From Nyssa sinensis (taxonomy: Eukaryota > Streptophyta > Magnoliopsida > Cornales > Nyssaceae): DNA of 64,000 nucleotides. Under the pieces are notes generated by a model. It was not told the DNA's origin. It searched no databases and saw nothing but the letters and a program-made list of their open reading frames with translations. The position numbers and the translations under genes are program-made. Within the stretch, counting starts at the first letter, position 1; each line of letters begins with the position of its first letter. Shown one piece after another: positions 1-11,693 of the stretch. The stretch is taken from positions 8,087,577 to 8,151,576 of the forward strand of contig CM018035.1 in the NCBI GenBank assembly GCA_008638375.1, given 5' to 3'.

Positions 1-1122
1 ACTCATTCAAATCATTCCATTCTTATTTCTTCGCTTAAATGCATTTCCATCTCTATTTCTTGAGAAAATTTCTCTTAAATATTCTTTTCTTAATTAACAA
101 GAAATTATCCAAAAACTGTCACACCCAGTTATAGTGTAACAATATCTTACAAATATTTAAATTTTTCACGAATCATGAGGAGTAATTTTTTACACAAATT
201 TTAAAAATTTGAGAATTTATACACCGTCGTCACATAATGACGTAGTGTGACAATATCATCAAATAATTATCCATTCTTAACGTATACATTAAAAACAATT
301 AGAATGATATGCTATTTTTTATTTTTATGGTCCATATGGTAATGATATGATCTTTCACCAACCTTTTTTTTCTTCTTGGGAATGAAATCTTTCACCACCC
401 CATATGGGAATATGATTTTTCATCAACAAAACAAATTCAGAATATTAAAACCTCCAAAATTTGCTCTTTATGAATTGGGTTTGGTTCCTCTTGCTAGGAA
501 AACCCATCTCATAGTGTCAAATCACTAAAAATGTTATATATTAAGGATTTTCAAAGAATATTTTCACTTTTAAACACATCCTAGTGGTTTTACAATGTAT
601 ACATTTATTATAATGAAGGACACTGTCTTACGTTTAAGAGTAAAAAAAATCTATTAAAGTTATGTGTAATATCCCTCTAAACCAATACCAAATTGCCTTT
701 TACCATTCAATGGATCATTTTCAATAAATCAAATGTATAAAAATCATCAACCCCAAGGGTTGGCGCAGGGTAAAGTCACTTTGGCACTAGTGTCTCCTAA
801 AGTATCAAGTTTGGGATTCGACTTTCACTAGAATATTATTAATTTTTTTAGGGTCACATCTGCGAGCACAAGCCTGAAGTTAACCGACTTGCCTAAGGGG
901 GCACTTGACGTGAGTTTTGGAATTAATCGGTACAATAGTATCGGATACCTAGATATCAAAATAAAAATGTACAAAAACCATCTAAACTTGGTGTTTCAAA
1001 ATTTTAATCAAATTCTTTGATACTTTTGATAAATTTTCTATTGTGAAAAACTATTGGACACTACTTGACTCTAAAGTAGTGGGAGGAATTTTCTTCTATT
1101 CAAATACATGTCACAACATTAA
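1..1122. other. AT-rich gene-free stretch with a SINE-like segment
   Basis: No gene is visible here. Around 752-975 there is a tRNA-like head: a box A-like TGGCGCAGGG near 770 and a box B-like GGGATTCGAC near 812. It may be an old SINE, but I see no convincing target duplication. The rest is AT-rich, with short homopolymers. Confidence 0.4.
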
Positions 1123-1130
1123 TTTGTCAC

Positions 1131-1334
1131 CAGTGACGGACCTACAAGTAGTCAAGGGAGGGTTATGCCCCCGTTTTGAAATTTGTATTTTTTTACCCTT
1201 ATTTTTTGTAAAATGTTTAAAAAAATAAGAATTGTCCCCTCAAAATTTTTCATCTTTTTGCATAAAGCCCCCCTTAAATTGTAATTTTTATGTTTTTGCC
1301 TCCTAACTCGATCTATGGGATAGGTCTGCCACTG
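1131..1334. mobile_element. hAT-type MITE, 204 bp
   Basis: The terminal inverted repeats are CAGTGACGGACC on the left and, read from the other strand, CAGTGGCAGACC on the right. The element is flanked by an 8-bp duplication matching at 7 of 8 positions: TTTGTCAC at 1123-1130 and TTTGCCAC at 1335-1342. An 8-bp duplication with CAGTG-type ends is the mark of the hAT superfamily. There is no coding capacity. A related, shorter element lies at 21456-21607. Confidence 0.75.
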
Positions 1335-1539
1335 TTTGCCACGTGTACAGTTACATGAATATCATGTGACTATTTGGTATTAATTAAAAAATAAAAAACA
1401 CATGCATTGCATACATGGCTAATTTTAGTTAAACGAAAAAATAAAGTAAAGAGATTTCAAGAGAAATAAGGAAGAAGAAGAGAAGACACTTAAGAATGTT
1501 AAGAAAAATTTGGAAAAAGTCTAAAATCCGATGTTGGTC

Positions 1540-2300
1540 TTAGGCTTTGCCTTTTCACTCAATATGTAGAGAATTTATAAATATACTTTACATATATGTA
1601 TGGGATTACAATCCTTAATTTTATGAAGGAATTACTGTGAGAGTACAGTCTTATATTTTAGGAAGGAAATCCTATGAGATTACAATTAATCCTTGATTTT
1701 AAGAAGAAATCTATTGTGGTCAGCTTTCTTAAAAGATACAAAATTTAACTTATATAAATAAAATCTCAATATAAGTTTACATATTTAAGCTGAATTGATT
1801 TTTTATCTTGATATGGTTATACCCTCCCTCTCTCAAGTTGATCGAGGGAAAACACAGATTCAACTTAAAACACAAAGAAGTAAAAGCTGCCTTAGGAAAA
1901 CTTTTAGTAAAAATACCAGCAAATTGTAGAGTAGAAAGAATAAAACAAATTTGAAGAAGTTCCAATAAGACCTTTTTCACGAACAAAATGATAATCAAGT
2001 TCAATATATTTGGAACAAGTATAAAAGACTGGATTTGAGCTCATATACACAGCACTCTGATTATCACACTAAAGAATTCTAGAAGCAGAAGGTGAAAGAC
2101 TCAAGTCCCCGAAAAAGGTAAGTGATCTAAGTCATTTCAGTAACAGCATAAGCAAGAGCACGATATTCAACTTCAGCGTTGAAACGAGAGATTGTAGGTT
2201 GTTTCTTGACACTTTAAGAGATCAAATTTCGACCCAATAAGATAGCATACCTAGAAAGAGGGTATTGTTCAAAAATATAAGATTGTAATTGGGTGTTATT
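1540..2300 (-). mobile_element. Ty1/copia retrotransposon 3' remnant (RNase H end, PPT, part of LTR)
   Basis: On the minus strand, frame-shifting open stretches resemble the end of a Copia polyprotein. They include an RNase H-like segment around 2200-2100 (the NAEVEYRA type), a DNQSAVYMSSNP-like segment near 2060, and a terminal FTKSFPKAAF segment near 1895-1865, followed by NLREGG. The NLREGG codons overlap a purine-rich tract that fits a polypurine tract, after which LTR-like AT-rich sequence continues to about 1540. Stops and frame changes show that it is dead. The 5' part of the element is missing. Confidence 0.7.
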
Positions 2301-2740
2301 TTTTTCATGCTGAAATACGATCGGATGAAGAGTGTTAGAGTCAGTCACGATTGACCAACACTCGCCACGTGATTACTGCATTCAAGTCATGCGTTAATAT
2401 CACGCGCGCAAGTTAACTACATGCACCAATCATGAAACGAGTTTGGTCACTCATGTCTGACACTAGACTTTCTCATAGTCAGATTTGATTTTTCACCAAC
2501 CCATAAAGGTCCTCTGAATTCTCAGCGGCAAACCAAGTCATAAATTGCCATTATCTGTGTAGATGGTAAGTCAGCAAGCAGAAACCAGTGGCTAACCTAA
2601 TCATTACCTTCCACACTCCTCAGTCCAAAACAAACTCAAAAGAATTGCCTTTTGTTTTGTAAAGCCTCAATATTAATTCACTAGCCATGCATTCCGCATG
2701 ACCCACATTTGTCCACTAAAAATCCATAACAAATCTTCAT

Positions 2741-2742
<2 letters not shown>

Positions 2743-2785
<43 letters not shown>

Positions 2786-2794
2786 GAGAGAGAG
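2743..2794. repeat. Compound microsatellite (AC)n(AT)n(AG)n abutting the AZG2 start codon
   Basis: About 14 AC units, then 7 AT units, then an AG run, ending directly before the ATG at 2795. It would fall in the 5' leader or core promoter of the permease gene. Its length is likely to vary between individuals. Confidence 0.9.
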
Positions 2795-4429
2795 ATGGGA
2801 GGTGAGATGTGTGCAAGAATGGGAACTGGGTTGTGCACGAGACTAGGCAAGTCATGGGAAAGAATGGAGAGAGGCTTAAATGAAGCAGTCTCAAAGAGCA
2901 TGGTTGGCAAATACTTCAAGTTAGAAGCTAGAAAGAGTTGTTTCACGAGGGAACTTTGTGCCGGCACCGCCACTTTTCTAACCATGGCGTACATCATCAC
3001 CGTCAATGCCACCATCCTTGCCGATTCCGGCGCAACTTGCACGATGTCGGACTGCTCGGCTCCAGTGAACCGGACGGCCGGACCAGACTGCATGTTGAAG
3101 CTTAATTCCGGTTACCAAAACTGTCTCTCAAAAGTCAAGAGTGACCTTATTGTGGCCACTGCATTGTCATCCATGATTGGGTCATTTGCGATGGGTATAT
3201 TGGCCAACCTGCCCTTAGCTCTGGCCCCTGGTATGGGCCCAAATGCTTACTTGGCTTACAACTTAGTGGGCTTTCATGGATCTGGGCCCATGTCATACGA
3301 AACTGCTCTAGCAGTGATCTTGGTTGAAGGCTGTGCCTTTCTTGCAATAGCAGCTTTAGGGCTTCGCTCAAAGCTTGCTCGGCTTATACCTAATCCGGTA
3401 CGACTCGCTTGCGCGGCAGGCATTGGGCTTTTCATTGCATTTGTGGGCCTACAAGCCCACCAGGGTGTGGGTCTCGTGGGCCCTGATTCATCCACGTTAT
3501 TGACAGTGTCGGCTTGCACAAGTACAGATCCGGTCACTGGGGAGTGCACCGGCGGGAAGATGCAAAGCCCGACATTTTGGCTTGGCTTGGTGGGGTTCCT
3601 AATTATGTCTTATGGGTTAATGAAGGAGATTAAGGGTAGCATGATATATGGTATTCTTTTTGTGACTTTAATTTCATGGATTAGGGGCACTTCAGTGACC
3701 TATTTTCCTAACAACCCATTAGGTGACACAAATTACAAGTATTTCAAAAAAGTGGTAGATTTTCACAAAATTGAGTCCACTGCTGGTGCTATTAGCTTCA
3801 CAAACTTCAACAAGAGTGAGGTCTGGGTGGCCTTAGTGACCTTATTATATGTTGATGTGCTAGCAACCACAGGCACATTATATACCATGGCAGAAATTGG
3901 AGGGTTTATAAATGACAAAGGAGGATTTGAGGGGGAATACATAGCCTATATGGTCGATGCGGGCTCGACGGTGGTGGGGTCCGCACTCGGAGTTTCGCCG
4001 ATAGCCACCTTCATCGAATCATCGGCTGGGATTCGAGAAGGGGGTCAGACAGGATTAACGGCTGTGATCGTCGGGGTGTATTTCTTTTTATCATTATTTT
4101 TCACCCCTTTGTTGACTAGTGTACCACCATGGGCTATAGGGCCATCTCTTGTGATGGTTGGGGTGGTGATGATGAAAGTGGTGAAGGATATAGATTGGAA
4201 CAATATGAAGGAGGCAGTGCCTGCTTTTGTTACCATGCTTCTCATGCCACTGACTTATTCGATATCAAACGGAATCATCGGTGGGATCGGGCTCTACGTT
4301 GCACTTGGGTTGTATGATCATATTGTGGGGTGGATCAAGTGGTTGATCAAGATGAGAAGAATGGTGGTCATGGAACACAATCAAGTATCTGCTACAGCTA
4401 GATCGGATCCAGTGGTTGAAATAATTTGA
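2795..4429 (+). CDS. AZG2: Adenine/guanine permease AZG2-like, 544 aa, single exon
   Basis: A complete uninterrupted reading frame for a membrane purine transporter of the AZG (AzgA-like) family. Members studied in plants import adenine and guanine, and AZG1/AZG2 also move cytokinins. Visible family marks are the N-terminal [20 protein letters not shown] block, then [20 protein letters not shown] (about residues 54-73), the loop with paired cysteines (about 80-110), [18 protein letters not shown] (about 141-158), and the C-terminal half with [15 protein letters not shown] and [19 protein letters not shown]. At least ten hydrophobic segments are present. The length fits AZG2 (about 530 aa) better than AZG1 (about 580 aa), as does the short N-terminus. 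I chose the first ATG because it directly follows the AG microsatellite and leaves the N-terminus at family length. In-frame methionines at residues 5 and 9 are alternative starts. No defects are seen. Confidence 0.93.
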   Translation: MGGEMCARMGTGLCTRLGKSWERMERGLNEAVSKSMVGKYFKLEARKSCFTRELCAGTATFLTMAYIITVNATILADSGATCTMSDCSAPVNRTAGPDCMLKLNSGYQNCLSKVKSDLIVATALSSMIGSFAMGILANLPLALAPGMGPNAYLAYNLVGFHGSGPMSYETALAVILVEGCAFLAIAALGLRSKLARLIPNPVRLACAAGIGLFIAFVGLQAHQGVGLVGPDSSTLLTVSACTSTDPVTGECTGGKMQSPTFWLGLVGFLIMSYGLMKEIKGSMIYGILFVTLISWIRGTSVTYFPNNPLGDTNYKYFKKVVDFHKIESTAGAISFTNFNKSEVWVALVTLLYVDVLATTGTLYTMAEIGGFINDKGGFEGEYIAYMVDAGSTVVGSALGVSPIATFIESSAGIREGGQTGLTAVIVGVYFFLSLFFTPLLTSVPPWAIGPSLVMVGVVMMKVVKDIDWNNMKEAVPAFVTMLLMPLTYSISNGIIGGIGLYVALGLYDHIVGWIKWLIKMRRMVVMEHNQVSATARSDPVVEII

Positions 4430-6017
4430 TTTTTTTTGTTTTGTTTTTGGAGTTAGCTCCATTATTATTATGTATTAGAAAAACTCCTTATTGTTCAAAA
4501 GTTTGAAACACAACGAGGAGAAATCGAACTCACGTCATTGACAAATCTCATAATAATAAGGATAAAGTCCAGTAACCATCCCGTCTGAATTATACAATTA
4601 CAGGAATCTCTCTTCTTTTTTATAACACAATTCCATTGCTAGCAACTTCACGGAATTCCACTGCCGTCTGCATTTCAATATATATACATGTGTGCGCGTG
4701 TTGATATGTGAAAGCACATTAAAATAAGGTGGTTAAAACTCCGCTTAACACGAATGACTGGAGATTGAATCTCATGCCGCACGCATACTTCGAATAGTTC
4801 CTCCCTCCCCATTGTTGTACTCAATATATATATATATGTATGTATATATATATATATATATATATATCCATTGCAAACAGAAATCCTTGTTACAACTCAC
4901 TGAAGAGAAACTCCTTACTGAATTAGAATATGAAAAAGATAATTACAAACTGAAAGTCATAACCTCTCACTGAAAAGAACTCCCTAATTAATAAGAATAT
5001 GGAAATGACAAATTCATAGCAAACTGAAAATGAACCATTGCAAACTAAATTTCAGCCATAGCTACATTGTTTTGTTATATATAAATTATCCTTAGTTACA
5101 GATTACCATCCATAATTACAAAAAACATCCCTTTGCCAACAAAACCAAAACCAAAAAATATCATAACTCAGCTTCTTCTGAATGTTCAAAGAACTTGTTT
5201 CTAGATATTGGAGATTGACCAAATTCTCTAACATATAATATACACCAAAACAAATATTGTCTTCACTGCAAACAGCTTCTCCAAAATGTCATATACAATA
5301 TCCATTGCTGCAAAGACGACACCATAAAAGAAAATGAAACAGAATCAAAAACATTTACACATACTACCAATCCACTAAACAACTATACAACTTCATAAAT
5401 AAATAAACAGTAAAAAAAAAAAAACATAACAAAATCAATAGAGCATGACAATAACTAAACAGAACATGTCAGTACCCTATACATTTATACAACTTAATAA
5501 AATTCAAACAAAAAATAAATGGAGCCAACCAGTCTATGACTCCGTGTATGCATATATACAACATAATAAATAAAATTGATCTAAGTCTGTTCAATTGGGG
5601 AAAGAGAATTCAATTAAATTAGTAAAACGGAAAACAAAATAAAATAATCTTTAGAAAAAGGAGGGAGAAAAACAGCTTCAAATAGCAAATGTGAATTGTA
5701 AACAACAATCCTCCTTAGAACTCCAACAAATAGTAGTAGTAATAACAGCAACAACAATAATTCTTCAGGAGGTAGAGCAAAGCACTTTAAAGCAATAGGT
5801 CTGGAGACATGTAATGTTATGATTCGCTTGCACTTATGGGAATGAGATTACAAATAAGAACTCCATGGACAATAGAAACTATCAATCACAAGTCTCGGAT
5901 AAATACCCCAATGATTAACCTATTTGAAACTCTAAATCAAACCCATTGAAAAGCCTAGATTGAAACCCAAAAATTCATTATCCAAAACAAAATTAAAAAC
6001 AGAACTCACTCAAGATT
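4430..6017. other. Gene-free stretch downstream of AZG2
   Basis: The permease 3' UTR probably ends within the first 200 bases, but no clear polyadenylation signal decides it. An (AT)n microsatellite lies at 4826-4867. The rest is A-rich sequence with no frame, repeat or inverted ends that I can defend. Confidence 0.6.
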
Positions 6018-6342
6018 TGTTGGCCTACCTATCCTGTTGGGTAGTATAGATCATGATAAGTACTGTACATTAGTTCCTATTCCGCCGAATTTTTTTGAGG
6101 GTATTTTTGGTAGTTCACATTATTTTTTTGTTGTCCTAATTCTATGTATTTATAGTTGAGGAGCCGCATCTGATTGTTACCTTTTCAAATCATAGTAAAA
6201 CCGCAACAGCTGTGGACGTAGCCTTATTCTGGGGTGAACCACGTAAATCTTTGTATTTTTATGTGTGCGTGTAATTTTAAATTCGTTTTCTTATTTACTT
6301 TCGTATCTCACCGATCCTGGTTAAGTGATTATATTCCTAACA
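6018..6342 (+). mobile_element. Probable solo LTR of a Copia element, 325 bp
   Basis: It starts TGTTGG and ends CCTAACA, the inverted TG...CA termini of an LTR. Its interior has the GTGGACGTAG...ACCACGTAAAT block common near the 3' end of plant Copia LTRs. I find no matching 5-bp target duplication (AGATT against TATCT), so the flanks may have been rearranged. LINE sequence begins directly at its right edge, which suggests insertion into or next to that LINE. Confidence 0.55.
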
Positions 6343-8060
6343 TATCTTTCTGTGAAGCCAAGAGGTTTTTGAGGCTATGAGGAATAGTTGCGGCAACTTC
6401 TTGGCGGTGGATAATGACACTAAGTGGATGCGCCATCTCAGATGGGCTAGAGTTTTGGTGGCAAGGTCGTCAGATGATTTACCGGCGACGATGAATCATC
6501 AAAGTGGGAGCATGGCAGTATGCGGTACCTGTGTGGGAGGAAAGAGGAGGACCTCACTTTTCCAGTGCCATTGAAGATTCAAGACAAAAGTTCAGTGCCA
6601 GTGCTAGAGAAGGAAGGATAGCAGAGGGGGTGTTTCATCACGCGAGGCGAGAGCGTGAGGGAGGGGTATTGGCCCAGGATCAGATGAAATATCGCAGCCC
6701 AATCAGAAACAGACACATGGAGGTGCAGTACAGAGATAAGAATTTAAATCTGAAGTGCTCCAAACTGGGCTGAGATTTGATTCTCTCAGGTGTGGGAGGC
6801 CCAGGAACCACTGGAATGTGCCCCTCTAGCAGTGGTAATGCCAGGACAGAGGAGCCCAATTATGAACTATTACAAGGAGAACCCTAAAGTGGAAGTCGCA
6901 AGGTGGGTGTTGAAGAATGTCAGAAAGGTGAGCACTTCTCATGGGTTTGAAGGAAGGTTGATGAGCCTGCTTACAGAAATTGAGGAAATCGACTTGAGGG
7001 GAAGGATTGTGGTCCAGAAGAAAGATCATAGCTTGGCAGAGGAGAGGCCGGCTAGGAAACTTGAAAGGGTTATGAAGAATCTGTCATGAACAGTGAACTA
7101 TGATGATAAGAGGGGGGTGTAGGAGAAGCAGGAGCTGTGATTGTTGTGGAACAGAATTTTTCATTCAAGATATTATCCTAAAATGTGAGGGGTCCTAATG
7201 ACCCCGACAAAAGGATGGTGGTGAAGGACGTTTTCAAGAAGTGGAATCTGTAGGTCTTCAAGAGACAAAATTGGAGGAACAGACCGTGTTGTTAGAAGTA
7301 TTTGGGGCAACCGTTAGGTTGAATGGAGATTTTTGCCAGCCAGAAGGATGGCGGGGGGGTTCCAATTGTGTGGGATTCTAGAATGACAAGGGGAGTGGAG
7401 TTAGTAGACCACTGGGTGGGGCGATACTCATTATCATGTACATTATCTATGATAATGGGAAATGTGACAAGGATATTCCCACGAGTGTATGGGCAGAATC
7501 AGGATGGAGAGAGGGGAAGCTTGTGGGAAGAGTTGTATCAGATGGTGACTAGATGGTCTCACTAGTGGCTGATTGGGGGAGATTTTAATATTGTTCTTTT
7601 CCTTCAGAGAAGAGTGGGGGGAGGGACGCTAACTAGAGCCATGAGAACTTTCTCAGAGTTCATCAACAAGAATGATTTGGTGGACTGGCCTTTGGAAGGA
7701 AGGAGGGAGGTCTACGTGGTATAGTGGCAGGGACAATCCGTCCATGTCCAGGTTGGATAGGTTCTTAGCCTCCTTGGGGTGGGAAGAGATGTTTCCTAAT
7801 ACTAGCCAATCTTATTTACCGAGGCCACTTTCTGATCCTTTGCCTATTTTGTTGGATTGCGGAGGGGTTAAATGGGGAAGAGTCCATTCCGGTTTTTCTT
7901 TTAACGGAAAGAAGAAGGCCCTATGTATTTAGATAGTTTTTTGGATTTTTTTTTTTTTGTTGGGGGGGGGGGGGGGATTTAAGGCTTTAATTTGTGTGGT
8001 CTTCCCTTTCTTTTGTACATGGGTGCATCCCCCTCGGGCACCATTTAATGTCTTTTGTTC
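6343..8060 (+). mobile_element. LINE (plant L1 type), internally deleted and decayed
   Basis: An ORF1-like start (NFLAVDNDTKWMRHLRWARV near 6400-6455) resembles the DUF4283 region of plant LINEs. An apurinic-endonuclease-like ORF2 start follows from about 7165, with a VRGPNDPDKR segment, a GGDFN motif near 7575 and SRLDRFL near 7750. After about 7900 the sequence jumps to LINE 3'-tail-like sequence, so reverse transcriptase is deleted. A G-run of about 15 lies near 7963-7976. Many stops and frame changes are present. The related copy at 54.5-62 kb keeps the reverse transcriptase region. Confidence 0.75.
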
Positions 8061-8706
8061 TCTCTCCCTCTTTTCATTCTTATAGCTTCGCCTTTCTCTC
8101 TAAGTGTTCTATGTTCATGGACATTTCATCGATATGATCATAATGGGTTTGCAACAATTAAAATTAGTCATGTTATACTTTCTTGACTTTTCAATTAAAA
8201 CTAGACAGTCAAACTTGAGGTTATATTCGTAATGTTAACTTCCACGTTAACATCGTTTGTCCAACAATACTGACAGGGGAACTCAGATTAATTTCAGAAA
8301 AGATGAACGAGGTTTATGTAATTGTCAAATAACTCAGTGGAGGTCAGTGAATTTTATTGTAAACTACTTTGATTTCTTGAAACGATCAGCACCAGAGTCC
8401 CACCAGGTTTAGAAGCTACGGAGCAGATATGGACATTTTGCTTAGCATTGTCATAATCTTAGAAAGAAGCACTGGAGATAAATCACACGTTGAAGTTAGG
8501 AGCAGCTGTTTGACTCTGTAAGCAATCAAAGAAGAGAATGTTACCAAGGTGCGATATGTAGTTACTACATTCTAATCAAAGGCAATGTGCATTCGAGAGA
8601 ACACTGAAGCTTGGGATTAAAAATTACATATAAAAGATCTAAGGGGTGATACAGAAGGAGAAGAATGAATTCATCTAAGAAAACTGAGTCATTCAAACAA
8701 GTGATA
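8061..8706. other. Gene-free stretch
   Basis: No reading frame, RNA gene or repeat ends that I can support. It lies between the tail of the LINE and the first AAGCAC-type MITE. Confidence 0.6.
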
Positions 8707-8714
8707 CTAAGGAG

Positions 8715-9234
8715 CTAGGAAGCACAGATACGGACACGGGACACAAACACCACATGACACGGACAGGCAGACACGACATTTTTCAAAAAAGTAAGACATA
8801 AATACAGTTGAGGACATGTTGAATATATTTTTTTTTATATTTTTTATACTGACTATATAATAAAATTTTAATATTATTTCTATCAAAATTGGTATAAAAA
8901 TACACAAATTACATAAATATTATTAATATATCAAAATTAAAAAGCCATTAAATAAAAATTTAAGAATTTCATTTATGATTCAAAATTTCAAAACAAATTT
9001 GTTAATTGTTATATATATTTGTGTATAAAAAAAATTAGTGAAGAGAGGAGAAAAAAAGAGAAAATTCAACCAAAAAAAATTAAAAAAATGTGTCCTGAAA
9101 CGTGTTCCGACATGTCCGAAATTCAAAAAAGCTACAGTCTTTTTTCAGTGTGTCCGAGCGTATCTGGGACATGTCTGTATCGAACACATGTCGACACGGA
9201 TACATGAGGCAAAATAAAGTGTCCGTGCTTGTAG
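8715..9234 (+). mobile_element. AAGCAC-type hAT MITE, copy A, 520 bp
   Basis: The ends are CTAGGAAGCAC on the left and GTGCTTGTAG on the right. They sit between CTAAGGAG (8707-8714) and CAAAGGAG (9235-9242), an 8-bp duplication matching at 7 of 8. Both ends are rich in GGACACG/CGTGTCC words, so the element can fold on itself; the middle is AT-rich. Further copies of the family lie at 9353, 18197, 40169, 48708, 56483 and 57863. Confidence 0.75.
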
Positions 9235-9352
9235 CAAAGGAGGAGAACACTACAAACTATAAAAAGGTGAATAGAACACACAAAAGATCGGATGCTAGTC
9301 GCCTTAAGGTGCTAAAGTCGCAAGGCAATGTTGCTGAGCCTAAAATTGAGTA

Positions 9353-9641
9353 AAAAAATTTACTGATTATTACATAAAACATATATATATATAAGTAATA
9401 TAACAAAAAAAAGAATCAAGGAAAAAAAGAGAAAAGAATCCAGAAAAAGGAAGGAAAAAAAGGTAGAAAACATGTCCATAATGTCTCCGGAACATGTCCG
9501 AAATTCAGAAAAAATATAAAAAGAAATTGGACACTCTTTTTTCGCATGTCTGACATGTGTCCAGGAAGTGTCCGAGTGTCGGTGTCCAACACATGTCCGA
9601 CATGGACATGTGAGCCAAAATAGAGTGTCCGTACTTCATAG
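9353..9641 (+). mobile_element. AAGCAC-type MITE, copy B, 3' half only
   Basis: It matches the right half of the family, from the AT-rich centre to the terminal GTACTTCATAG. The left half is missing. It lies just downstream of copy A in the same orientation, so it could be the remnant of an older insertion. Confidence 0.65.
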
Positions 9642-9818
9642 AGAAAATCATATACAAAGAATCTATTTGCAACGAGTAAGGCTACACAAGAGAACTAAAA
9701 CTTGGTCAAAAAATTCTTATAGTCTATGCATAGATTCTGCCTTCACATTTTCATCATGTTTTGCAGAAACACATATACACTATGTAGAAAATGAAGCTCA
9801 AAGGGTTTGAATTTCATC

Positions 9819-11662
9819 TTACTTTCGAACAATACCAACTTTGTAAATGCATTCGAGTTCATTTTCAACTCCAAAAACACATTGATCTCCTGGCTGAATG
9901 TTATTCCCCTTGCTAAATGCTTCCCATCCACTTGCCAGAATTTTCAAACCATATTTCTGATGGTAGAGAACAGGCCACAATCTTTTAACTGGATCTTGAA
10001 GGAATACTACCTTCCTTTCCATTCTTGTCCTTCCCTTGAATGAAATAGATGGCAAGCATGTTGGCAGCTCCTGCACCAAATATTAAAAGGAATGTGAAAA
10101 GAACATTGAAGGAGACAAGAGGCAAGGATAACTGACTGCCCACTAGAAACAAGAAAGAATCCCTCAAATTATACTCCCTAGTACATTAGTGAGATTAGGG
10201 CTATTAATGGATCGAATCTGAATCCGAATTTGATCCGTTTATCCGGATCTAGTACAAAGAATCCGATCTGAATCCAACGAGTTGTTCAATAAAATGGATC
10301 AAATATAGGTTAACTAATCCAATCCATAATGATCTGGTTATATATAACATATTATAAATATATATTATTACATAATATTTTATATTTATGATATATAAAA
10401 CTTATCAGCTCAAATTCTATCCGATCCGATAATTTTATTAATAGATTGGATTCAGATCATCCTTGATCCCATTTGAATTTGATTAATTTATAGGCCTAAG
10501 TGAGACAAATACTAGGATTAAAACCAGTCACTAAACAGAGCCCGTCTAGAAAGGGAAACGAAGTAACACAGTTAGATGATCACAATCATCCAACCGTGAT
10601 TTTCTCTGGATAAGTCACCTCAACATTTCCATTGTTTAGAAGACAAGACATGAAAAAAGATTGAAATGGTCCCACCAAAAAAGTGTTTATTTCCTCAATC
10701 ATGGACAAATCAGCCATTGCTTCATAAATGAATTGTATTATAATAATTTGCAAAATGATTGAAACTTAATTTCAATGTATATAACAGTAAAGACTAGCAA
10801 GAATTTATTGAAATAGGAAGGGATGGCAGAGAATCCCCAAATCCTTTTCCCTGTGAGCTTCCTTACAAGCATCCACAATGCTTCGCACTGCATCTTTGCG
10901 GTGGATATCCATGATTTAAAACTCATGCTCAAGCAAGGTCCGCAGTCTAAATGTCATTGTTAGCTTAATGTCACATTGAAGTCATAGTATGCATGATACA
11001 AGCACAAGTATTTATTTTATTAGTTAAAATTACATTTCATATTTTTAAACATTAAAAAAGAAGAAGAAGAAGAAGAGGTAGTTAACAGAGGAAAACTGTC
11101 CGACCTATGTGACATAAGAGAGGTTGAGGGTGAGAGACGGGGATGCTGCTGTGGGAAAATACTAAAGGTATAAATATGAGAGAGAAAGAGAGTGGAAGTA
11201 GGGTTAAAAAGGAACCATCAGTGCATATTGAACGTAGTCAGTTCTCAAATTTAAAATTTCCACTATTTAAAAATTACAATTTTATCCTTGTATTTTAATT
11301 CATATTTATATATGGAAAGGATAATTGATGTCATAAATTAGAAGGAAGAGACTTTTGTTCCTTTAAATGTAACACATCTTCTCTTAACAGAGTAAACAGA
11401 TTCATATGCAGAAATTATGATGCCAAATTAGATGGATTTTCTTGGCAGTAAAATCTCTCAGACCAAGTTTCAGTAATTAAATTATCATTGAAAGAAAGTT
11501 AATGTGAGAAAATGTTCTAACTCTGGGCCATCACTACTTATCCAAAAAAACAATCTGGGCCATCAGAAGTAAATATCGCAGAAAATGTAAATAAGATTTT
11601 ACAAGTCAGGTGACAAGATGATATATATATGCTATGGGTCATCAGTACTTCTCCAAAAACAA

Positions 11663-11693
<31 letters not shown>

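Noticed and set aside
2740..3093. Minus-strand frames overlapping the permease start
   Set aside because: They are shadows of the AZG2 coding strand and the microsatellite.
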